NCBI RefSeq assembly: GCF_004331455.1
Contig: NZ_SJJR01000025.1
Location: 25,074 to 89,073, forward strand
Source of the DNA: Micromonospora zingiberis
GTDB lineage: Bacteria; Actinomycetota; Actinomycetes; Mycobacteriales; Micromonosporaceae
Reading direction: 5' to 3'
DNA: 64,000 nt
The notes beneath the pieces were generated by a model. The model ran no database searches, was not told the origin of the DNA, and saw only the letters and a program-made list of their open reading frames with translations. The translations under genes were made by a program, and so were the position numbers. Positions 16,347 through 24,630 of the stretch are shown here, piece by piece. Position 1 is the stretch's first letter. Each line of letters begins with the position of its first letter.

Positions 16347-16398
16347 CCAAGGGCCTGCCACGCCCGGAAGATGCTCCGGCAACGTGGCAGGCCCTTGG
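16347..16398 (-). terminator. Long hairpin just downstream of the RiPP precursor gene
   Basis: CCAAGGGCCTGCCACG pairs perfectly over 16 bp with CGTGGCAGGCCCTTGG around a 20-nt loop that can itself fold (CCGG/CCGG). It starts 11 bp after the precursor stop on the minus strand and also faces the DUF3073 gene. It could stabilise the short precursor mRNA 3' end or terminate both ways. Confidence 0.65.
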
Positions 16399-16409
16399 CT
16401 CCGCCCAGG

Positions 16410-16646
16410 TCATCGTGGGCGGTTGTTCCAGTTGTAGAACGTCGGGATGTTCTCGAAGTGGTTCCAGGCGCAGACCGCGCTGGCGCCGTCACCACCCGTC
16501 ACCTCCGCCCGTGCCTGTCGCGCGACCTCGGCCTCGTGCAGTAGAACGGCGAGCCCGGAAGCGGCCTCCCGCACCCGTGAGACGACCCGGTCGGACGCGT
16601 CTCCTGGCACTGGCTCAGACTCCCGGTGACTGGTGGTTTCGGGCAT
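16410..16646 (-). CDS. Cyclophane RiPP precursor peptide (AmcA-like)
   Basis: A 78-residue peptide beginning MPETTSHRESEPV. ATG 16646 has an upstream GGAGGGAG and is preferred to the open-frame start at 16757. A helical leader (RVREAASGLAVLLHEAEVAR) is followed by a C-terminal core rich in aromatic-x-Asn triplets: WNHF, FEN, FYN and WNN, ending NRPR. Such Trp/Phe-x-x(Asn) triplets are substrates of radical SAM cyclophane synthases, which join the ring carbon to the beta carbon of the third residue. The gene overlaps the 3' end of the adjacent radical SAM gene by 32 bp. From memory it resembles the AmcA family; function of the mature peptide is unknown. Confidence 0.8.
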   Translation of the reverse strand: MPETTSHRESEPVPGDASDRVVSRVREAASGLAVLLHEAEVARQARAEVTGGDGASAVCAWNHFENIPTFYNWNNRPR

Positions 16647-17748
16647 GCTCCAACACTCCCTCCAGTAGGCGGATCTTGCTGTTGCGGCAGTGCTCGGTCT
16701 CCGTACCGTCAAAACGCCCCAGCTCGAAGTACCGGTTGGCCGCGTGGCCCCCGCCACAGAAACCGAAGTACGGGCAGGACGAGCGGCACGCCTCCACCCC
16801 GGCCATGAACTCGCCGACCCAGGCCGTGCGCTCCGCTGCGGCGAGGATCGCGTGCAGCGGTGCGGCGAGCACGTTGCCGCTGCTGAAATCGCCGTAACGC
16901 GGATCGGTGAAGCCGGCGAGTTCGGGCGAGAGCACCACGACCGAGCCGTCGTGGGCGATCGTCGGGATCGGGTCCAGCCGGCCAGGCAGAAGATCGTCTG
17001 CCGAGTCGTCCAGGACCGCCGCGGCGTACCGCAACGACCACTCGATTTCCCGCAGGTGGATCCGTGGATCCCGGCGCCAGGCGGCCACCAGCTCGGCCCA
17101 GAACCCGGTCACCACGGCCGGGTCGTGGGCGTTGGCGCGGGTGTTGACTCCCTCGGTCTCCTCGATGTTCACACCGAGCACCTCACAGCCGAGGTCAAGG
17201 CAGTACTCGTACAGCTCCGTCGCCCGGCCCGGCACCGGGTCGTTCACCACGGCGAGCGCCGAGAACGGCAGGCCGTGGCGGCGCAACGCCGCCACACCCC
17301 GAACGATCCGGTCGTACGCGGGCCGGCCGGACCGGCTGACCCGGTCGCCGTTGCGCTCCCGGGGCCCGTCCACGCTCACGCTCACCCGCATGCGCTGTGC
17401 CGTGAAGAACTCGCACCACGCGTCGTCGATCAACGTGGCGTTGGTCTGTACGTGATGCTCCACGTCCGGGCTGAACGGCGCCATCAGCGCGGCCAGTTCC
17501 TCCCGGCCGGCGGCGAGCGGCTCACCACCGTGCCAGACCACCGAGAACCGCCCCGACGCCGCCCAGGGGTTCACCGAGGCGGCCACCGCCTCCGCCACCG
17601 CGACCGGCATCCGCCGGTCGACGGCCCGGAACGGCAGATAGCAGTAAGCGCAGTCCAGATTGCAGAGCGTGGTGGGCTGCATCACGACGTACGACGGGAC
17701 GGCGGCCAGGCCGCGCATCCCGCGCAATGACCGTCCCCGCGCAGCCAT
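16615..17748 (-). CDS. Radical SAM/SPASM peptide maturase (AmcB-like cyclophane synthase)
   Basis: About 377 residues. The radical SAM cluster motif is CNLDCAYC (Cys29, 33, 36 from ATG 17748), followed by the partial-barrel segment VVWHGGEPLAAG and VQTNATLIDDAW. A C-terminal SPASM-like cysteine set is in CRSSCPYFGFCGGGHAAN and TEHCRNSKIRL. It is predicted to form C-C crosslinks in the aromatic triplets of the peptide encoded just downstream. Start: ATG 17748 follows AGGAGG closely; the frame is open to GTG 17781. About 140 bp separate it from purM, so it may have its own promoter. Confidence 0.85.
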   Translation of the reverse strand: MAARGRSLRGMRGLAAVPSYVVMQPTTLCNLDCAYCYLPFRAVDRRMPVAVAEAVAASVNPWAASGRFSVVWHGGEPLAAGREELAALMAPFSPDVEHHVQTNATLIDDAWCEFFTAQRMRVSVSVDGPRERNGDRVSRSGRPAYDRIVRGVAALRRHGLPFSALAVVNDPVPGRATELYEYCLDLGCEVLGVNIEETEGVNTRANAHDPAVVTGFWAELVAAWRRDPRIHLREIEWSLRYAAAVLDDSADDLLPGRLDPIPTIAHDGSVVVLSPELAGFTDPRYGDFSSGNVLAAPLHAILAAAERTAWVGEFMAGVEACRSSCPYFGFCGGGHAANRYFELGRFDGTETEHCRNSKIRLLEGVLEHARNHQSPGV

Positions 17749-17890
17749 CGCCCTCCTCATAGCGGTCGGGCTGCCGGGCACACCCCGGCAAGGGCGCGCC
17801 CCACAGCTTTGAGGGTGCCCTTCAGGCTAGGCCGCGACGGCCACTCGGGTGAAGCCCGGATCAGGTGCTCGGACGATCAATTCGGCGTGA

Positions 17891-19045
<1,155 letters not shown>

Positions 19046-19106
19046 GGTTCTCCCCTTTGTGGTTCTCGGCTGCCAGTCGACGGTGACCGACCGCAGCCGG
19101 GCGGTG

Positions 19107-20708
19107 CTACGGGCGGTTTGTGGTCGCCGACATCTTCAGGTCGGTGCGCGATGTCCGACGCGCCGGGCTGAGGTCGTCGTCGGCCCCCGCAGCGGCGACG
19201 AGCGGAGGGACGATCTGCTCGCCGGAATCGCTGTCGTCCGCGCTGTGTGCGACCCGACGGCCGATTCCTTCGAGGACGTGCTTACCGATCAGGTTGCCGG
19301 CGGGAAGCTCGATCGGATACTCCCCGTCGAAACACGCCCGGCACAGCCGGGTCTTCGGTTGCTCGGTCGCGGCGATCAGGCCGGGCAGCGAGACGTAGCC
19401 CAGCGTGTCAGCGCCGATGGAGCGCCGGATGCCGTCGTTGTCGAGGCCGTTGGCGAGCAACTCGGCCCGGGTGGCGAAGTCGATGCCGTAGAAGCACGGC
19501 CAGGACACCGGCGGCGAGGAGATGCGTACGTGCACCTCAAGTGCGCCGGCCTCGCGGAGCATCCGGACGATCGCCCGCTGGGTGTTGCCCCGGACGATGG
19601 AGTCGTCGACCACGACCAGCCGCTTGCCCCGCACGTTCTGGCGCAGCGGGTTGAGCTTGAGTCGGATGCCCAGCTGGCGCAGGGTCTGCGACGGCTGGAT
19701 GAAGGTACGCCCGACGTACGGGTTCTTCATCAGGCCGGCGCCGTAGGTGATGCCGGACTCCTCGGCGTAACCGATCGCCGCCGGGGTGCCCGACTCCGGG
19801 ACCGGGATGACCAGATCGGCCTCGACCGGGTGCTCCTTGGCCAGTTGGCGGCCGATCTGCACCCGGGCCGCATGCACGTTACGTCCGGCGATGGTGGCAT
19901 CCGGACGGGCGATGTAGACGTACTCGAAGAGGCAGCCCTTGGGTTCGGGGGCGGCGAACCGGGTCGACCGCAGCCCGTCGGCGTCGATCGCGATCAGCTC
20001 GCCGGGCTCCACCTCGCGGACCACGCTGGCGCCGACGATGTCCAGCGCCGCCGTCTCGCTGGCCACCACCCAACCGCGCTCCAGCCGGCCCAGCACCAGC
20101 GGGCGTACCCCGTGCGGGTCACGCGCGGCGTAGAGCGTGGTCTCGTCCATGAAGACGAAGCTGAACGCGCCCCGGAGCTGCGGCAGCACCTCCAGCGCGG
20201 CGGCCTCGACGGAGAGATCCGGTCGGCCGGCCAGCAGCGTGGTCACCAACGAGGTGTCGTTTGTCGAACCGTCCGTGGTCAGCCCACGCTCGGTCACCTC
20301 GCGCTGCAGGTCGGCGGTGTTGATCAGGTTGCCGTTGTGCGCCAGCGCGATGGTCGTGCCGGAAGTGGTGGCACGGATCGTCGGCTGGGCGTTCTCCCAG
20401 GTCGAGCCGCCGGTCGTCGAGTACCGGGTGTGCCCGATCGCGACATGCCCGCGCAGGCTGGCCAGCGTCGGCTCGTCGAAGACCTGGGCGACCAGGCCGA
20501 GATCCTTGTAGACCACCACGCCGGAACCGTCGCTGACCGCTATTCCGGCCGCCTCCTGCCCCCGGTGCTGCAACGCGTACAGCCCGAAATAGGTCAGGTT
20601 GGCGACCTCTTCCTCAGGAGCCCAGACACCGAAGACGCCACAGGCGTCCTGGGGGCCGGGGCGTTGGGGATCAAGGTCGTGGCTCAGCCGGCCGTCGCCT
20701 CGGGGCAC
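19107..20708 (-). CDS. purF: Amidophosphoribosyltransferase
   Basis: A 533-residue first-step enzyme of de novo purine synthesis. The N-terminal nucleophile cysteine is in DACGVFGVW after a short propeptide (PRGDGRLSHDLDPQRPGPQ). The glutaminase domain shows LQHRGQEAAGIAV and LAHNGNLIN; the PRPP loop is VVVDDSIVRGNT. Cysteines in SWPCFYGID and RLCRACFDGEYP are where Bacillus-type enzymes bind a 4Fe-4S cluster. GTG 20708 has Shine-Dalgarno GAGGGAG; the frame stays open to 20825 but that part is not conserved. Confidence 0.95.
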   Translation of the reverse strand: MPRGDGRLSHDLDPQRPGPQDACGVFGVWAPEEEVANLTYFGLYALQHRGQEAAGIAVSDGSGVVVYKDLGLVAQVFDEPTLASLRGHVAIGHTRYSTTGGSTWENAQPTIRATTSGTTIALAHNGNLINTADLQREVTERGLTTDGSTNDTSLVTTLLAGRPDLSVEAAALEVLPQLRGAFSFVFMDETTLYAARDPHGVRPLVLGRLERGWVVASETAALDIVGASVVREVEPGELIAIDADGLRSTRFAAPEPKGCLFEYVYIARPDATIAGRNVHAARVQIGRQLAKEHPVEADLVIPVPESGTPAAIGYAEESGITYGAGLMKNPYVGRTFIQPSQTLRQLGIRLKLNPLRQNVRGKRLVVVDDSIVRGNTQRAIVRMLREAGALEVHVRISSPPVSWPCFYGIDFATRAELLANGLDNDGIRRSIGADTLGYVSLPGLIAATEQPKTRLCRACFDGEYPIELPAGNLIGKHVLEGIGRRVAHSADDSDSGEQIVPPLVAAAGADDDLSPARRTSRTDLKMSATTNRP

Positions 20709-20868
20709 CTGCCGCTCCCTCTTGCTGGTCTGGACTGGCCTGGCGGAACCAAGGACCTGCTCCGCGCTGATCGGCCGGGACCACACTGTCGTCGCCTGAC
20801 AGTGTACGCGAATCCATGTCGCCACATACAGTCACGTTGTCACCGCTTTAGGTCAGCGGAAACATGCG

Positions 20869-21231
20869 TCACTCCAGTTCGAGGGGCAGATACGGGGAAA
20901 GGTCCGCTCGATTTCCGCTCGCCCGTACGCGACCCTCCGTAACCGCCTGGGTCCAAACGAGTCGCCCTGTGGCCAACCCGAGCCAGGTTGCCGGATCCAT
21001 CTCGACCGTGTTCGGAGGCGTACCGCGGGTGTGTCGCGGCCCCGAAACACACTGAACTACACCGTAAGGTGGGACACGCACCTCCACCGATCGGCCGGGG
21101 GCGCGGTCCGCGAGGGTGGTCAACAGGGCTCTGACCGCCTCACGGAAGACCGACCGTTCGGGTGTGCGCCCCTCGTCGAGCGCCGCCATCGCCGCCACGA
21201 CCGCGGCGGACTTAATGTACGGAGAGGACAC
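20869..21231 (-). CDS. Sterol carrier family protein
   Basis: About 120 residues: SSPYIKSAAVVAAMAALDEG, RAPGRSVEVRVPPYGVVQCV, RHTRGTPPNTVEMDPATWL and VRASGNRADLSPYLPL. The central part matches the small sterol-carrier/maleylpyruvate-isomerase-like family (hydrophobic-ligand pocket) that accompanies purF in actinobacteria. The start is unsure: GTG 21231 begins where similarity seems to start, while ATG 21261 and ATG 21306 are in frame. The ligand is unknown. Confidence 0.65.
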   Translation of the reverse strand: MSSPYIKSAAVVAAMAALDEGRTPERSVFREAVRALLTTLADRAPGRSVEVRVPPYGVVQCVSGPRHTRGTPPNTVEMDPATWLGLATGRLVWTQAVTEGRVRASGNRADLSPYLPLELE

Positions 21232-21391
21232 GACGGGACGATACGGCCTCCCCGCGCCGAGCATCACGCTGGCCCTGGGTCGCGCCGATCCGCCCCGACA
21301 AGGCATAGTTGCCGACGGCGTATTCGTACCGTGATGTTCCCCGGCCCGGCACCTGCCCGGCCATGGGAGGTCAGTCCGGAAGGCGGTGGAC

Positions 21392-23734
21392 GTGTCAACA
21401 CACCGACGAGCCTGGCAAAAGCGGGCCGGTGTGGTCGTGGCGCTGATTGTGGGTGCCCTGCTCGCGGTCCCCGCCACACCCGCCCTCGCCGCCCCGAGCG
21501 TCAACAATGTCTCGGCCTCTCCGAGCGCCGTTGAAGCGGGCAAGACCACCACGGTGAGCTACTCGCTCAGCTTCGAAGATGGCGCGGTCCCTGCGGACAT
21601 CACCGTCAGCTCGAATAACGGAAAGCTGAGCTGCGTTGACGGCTGCGAGCGCAGGCGGGTTGACGCCAGTGGCACTTTCCAGGCGACCTTCCGGCTCGCC
21701 AATGACGCCTCCAACGGGTCTGCCACGATCACGGTCAAGGCCGTCGACTCCCAGGGCGTGATCCGACAGGAGGAGCAGGCATCGACAACCGTCACGATGG
21801 TTGCTGCCCCGCCGCCGCCGCCGACCAGCCAGGCGCCGCAGACGGTTCGGTCGATCTCCGGCAAGGTGGTCAACCAGGCCGGTGACGGGGTGCCGAACGC
21901 GTACGTCCTGCTCAAGGACAGCGCCGGTAAGCAGTACGACACCACCACCAACTCCGACGGCAACTTCCGCTTCACCGGCACCACCGACCGGCCCATCGCG
22001 CCGGGTCGGATCGATCTCGGTGCGAGCGCGAACAACATCCGCGAGGTCGTGAGCTTCACGGCGAACGCGGGTCAGAGCGTCACCGGGCAGCGGATCACCC
22101 TCGCCATCCAGGCGTCGAACAGCCCGAGCCCCACTCCCTCGGCCTCCGAGTCGGCGGTGCCCACCGAGGACCCGTTCGACGACGAGTTGACCGAGGAGGA
22201 GGAGACGCCCGGCGAGAGCGCGCCTGCCCAGACGCAGGCCAGCAACGAGGATTCCGGCGGCTTCGGCAGCTGGCTGCTGGTCCTGCTCGGCGGCCTCTTC
22301 GTGGCGGTCGGTGTCGGCACGATCGTGCTGCTCTGGATGAAGCGCAAGGAGAACGAGGACGCCGAGGTGGACGGGGACGCTCCCGCTGGTGCCCCCGGTG
22401 GCGCCGTGCCGGCTTCGCGGGGCTCCTTCGCCAGCGCGGACGACCAGACCCGGGTGGTGAACCGGGTCGGCAACACGCCGGACCCGACCATGGTCGGCGG
22501 TCCCGCGATGAGCAACGCGCCGACGATGATGCATCAGCCGGTCGTCGATGACGTACCGCCGGACCCGTACGGCGCGCCCGCACAGCCGTACGGCGCTGCG
22601 GGCGGCGCCGGCCAGGCATGGTCCGGCGGGGGCTACGGCGACGAGCCCGGCGGATACGGCGCCGCCGGCTACGGCAACGCCCCGTCCTCCGGTGGCGGCT
22701 ACGGCAACGCCCCATCTTCCGGTGGTGGCTACGGCAACGCTCCCTCCTCCGGTGGCGGGTACGGCAACAACCCCTCGTCGGGCGGTGGCTACGGCAGCCG
22801 TGACTATGGCGCCGGCAGTGCCGGTGCCGACTACCCGCCGGCCGGTGGCGCCGCTGGGGCTGCTGGTGCTGCTGGTGCCGGTGGCTACGGCGGCGAGCGG
22901 TACGACGAGCCGACCGGCCGCTACAACGGTGAGGAGACCCGCTACCCGGCGCCCGCCGACCCGTACGCGACCGGGGTGTACGAGCCCGAGGCGGGCCAGG
23001 GCTACGGTCAGTCCGAGTCCACCGGTTACGGCCGTAACGAGCCGACCGGCGGCTACGGCCGCAACGAGCCCGTTGGGGGCTACGGCCGCAACGAGCCCAC
23101 CGGCGGGTACGGCCAGAGCGAGCCCACCGGCGGATACGGTTCGGGCGACCGCGGTGGCTACACCCAGGGCACCCCGACCGGCGGCTACGGCCAGAGTGAA
23201 CCGAGCGGCGGATACGGCCAGAGCGAGCCGACCGGCGGCTACGGGCAGAGCGCACCAGCCGGCGGATACGGCCAGGGCGCACCGAGCGGCGGATACGGCC
23301 AGAGCGAGCCGACCGGCGGGTACGGCCAGGGCGAGCCGACCGGCGGGTACGGCCAGAGCGAGTCCACCGGCGGCTACGGCGCACCAGCCGGTGGGTACGG
23401 CCAGGGCGGCGGATACGGGCAACCGGCTGGCGGCTACGGCCAGGGCGGCAACTACGACGACTCCGGCCGCTACGGTCAGGGTGGGTACGGCCAGGGCGGC
23501 GGCTACGGCCAGGAGCCCCCGCAGCAGCGCGGTGGTGGCTACGACAACAGCTACGACCAGGGCGGCGGCGGGTACGGTCAGGAGCCGCCACGCCAGCGCG
23601 GTGGCTACGAGAACAGCAGCTACGAACAGGGCAGTGGCGCGTACGGCGATTCGGCACAGACCGGCCGGGGTCGGCCCGATGGCGGACCGGCGGCCGAGCG
23701 CGGCGGACGCCGACTCGACTGGCTGGACGACTGA
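21392..23734 (+). CDS. Type I membrane protein with Gly-Tyr-Gln-rich low-complexity cytoplasmic tail
   Basis: About 780 residues. A signal peptide (RAGVVVALIVGALLAVPATP) leads to an extracellular part with an Ig-like domain (to about 135) and a carboxypeptidase-regulatory-like beta-sandwich (SISGKVVNQAGDGVPNAYV, about 155-240). An acidic Ser/Pro stretch comes next. A single membrane helix at about 293-318 (GSWLLVLLGGLFVAVGVGTI) ends in KRKEN. The rest, about 460 residues, is repetitive: GGGYGNAPSS units, then many copies of GGYGQSEPT, then GYGQEPPQQR. GTG 21392 fits GGAAGG better than GTG 21386. The function is unknown; the tail resembles phase-separating or polymerising sequences. Confidence 0.85.
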   Translation: MSTHRRAWQKRAGVVVALIVGALLAVPATPALAAPSVNNVSASPSAVEAGKTTTVSYSLSFEDGAVPADITVSSNNGKLSCVDGCERRRVDASGTFQATFRLANDASNGSATITVKAVDSQGVIRQEEQASTTVTMVAAPPPPPTSQAPQTVRSISGKVVNQAGDGVPNAYVLLKDSAGKQYDTTTNSDGNFRFTGTTDRPIAPGRIDLGASANNIREVVSFTANAGQSVTGQRITLAIQASNSPSPTPSASESAVPTEDPFDDELTEEEETPGESAPAQTQASNEDSGGFGSWLLVLLGGLFVAVGVGTIVLLWMKRKENEDAEVDGDAPAGAPGGAVPASRGSFASADDQTRVVNRVGNTPDPTMVGGPAMSNAPTMMHQPVVDDVPPDPYGAPAQPYGAAGGAGQAWSGGGYGDEPGGYGAAGYGNAPSSGGGYGNAPSSGGGYGNAPSSGGGYGNNPSSGGGYGSRDYGAGSAGADYPPAGGAAGAAGAAGAGGYGGERYDEPTGRYNGEETRYPAPADPYATGVYEPEAGQGYGQSESTGYGRNEPTGGYGRNEPVGGYGRNEPTGGYGQSEPTGGYGSGDRGGYTQGTPTGGYGQSEPSGGYGQSEPTGGYGQSAPAGGYGQGAPSGGYGQSEPTGGYGQGEPTGGYGQSESTGGYGAPAGGYGQGGGYGQPAGGYGQGGNYDDSGRYGQGGYGQGGGYGQEPPQQRGGGYDNSYDQGGGGYGQEPPRQRGGYENSSYEQGSGAYGDSAQTGRGRPDGGPAAERGGRRLDWLDD

Positions 23735-23870
23735 GCGCCCCTTCCTGGGGAGCGACACACCTGACAGCGCGACACCTGCCAGGCCGCATCTTGTGACAGC
23801 GGCGCGGTGACGGGGGACGAGGTCCGCCGCGCCGCGCCGTTGCCGTCGGCACCGCAGGTGCCGCTCTTCG

Positions 23871-24626
23871 TCAGGCGTTGGTGAAGACGCCGTGCCGCAG
23901 CACCGGCACGACCTCTGAGGTGTCGATGCGTACGGCGATCTCGACGTCCTCGGCGAAGCCGTCCTCGATCAACTCCCGGCCCGAGACGCCGCCCCGAACC
24001 GCTGCGGGTACGTCCGGAATGCTGGCCAGCGCGGCCAGGGCCACGGCCGCTTCCACCGACAGGCCGCCCGACACCCCGGAGAGCGCGTCCAGCACGCTCG
24101 CCGCGCCGAGCTGATCCTCGGCTGCCGGGCGCAGCGAGCCGTCCGGCCATCGCTCGCCGGTGGCGATCACGCCGATCGGTTGGGCGGTCGAGCCGTACCC
24201 CTCACGCAGTAGCCAGCGCCCGACGGCGCGGGCGTTGCGCAGGTTGGCCGCGATCACCGGTAGGCCGGTGGCGCTGGCGGCCGCGCTGATCGCCGACCCG
24301 TTCGGCGTTGGCAGCACCAGGTCGGACACGACCGGCGCCCGGCTCAACGCGGCCGGCGACAGCGACCACGGATGTTCGGGGGTGGCCTGCCGGCGGCCGG
24401 CGGCCGGGACGGCACCGACCCGGCGGGCATAGTCGGCGGCCTGTTCGCCCCAGGGAAAGGGATGCACCCGCATGCCCCGCCCGACGGCCACCTCGACGGT
24501 GGTGGTGAACGAGAGCACGTCCACCACCACCAACACCGCGCAGACCCGGCCGAGTTCGGCCGCCCCCGCGAGGCCCCAGTCGAACCGGGCCCCGGATCCG
24601 GGTTGGCCGAAGACGGGCCGGGTCAA
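23871..24626 (-). CDS. 2-phosphosulfolactate phosphatase family protein (ComB-like)
   Basis: About 251 residues. Family features: VVVDVLSFTTTVEVAVGRG near the N-terminus, LVLPTPNGSAIS, and VIAANLRNARAVGRWL. ComB hydrolyses phosphosulfolactate in archaeal coenzyme M synthesis; in actinobacteria the role is unknown. The start is taken as TTG 24626, which lies 4 bp after the purL stop with TGAGG as Shine-Dalgarno; no ATG or GTG fits better. It is therefore probably the last gene of the purS-purQ-purL operon. Confidence 0.8.
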   Translation of the reverse strand: MTRPVFGQPGSGARFDWGLAGAAELGRVCAVLVVVDVLSFTTTVEVAVGRGMRVHPFPWGEQAADYARRVGAVPAAGRRQATPEHPWSLSPAALSRAPVVSDLVLPTPNGSAISAAASATGLPVIAANLRNARAVGRWLLREGYGSTAQPIGVIATGERWPDGSLRPAAEDQLGAASVLDALSGVSGGLSVEAAVALAALASIPDVPAAVRGGVSGRELIEDGFAEDVEIAVRIDTSEVVPVLRHGVFTNA

Positions 24627-24630
24627 CGCC

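Noticed and set aside
16410..16757. A 115-residue reading of the RiPP precursor
   Set aside because: The extra 37 residues lie in the radical SAM gene in another frame and lack a Shine-Dalgarno. ATG 16646 has GGAGGGAG upstream and gives a normal precursor length.
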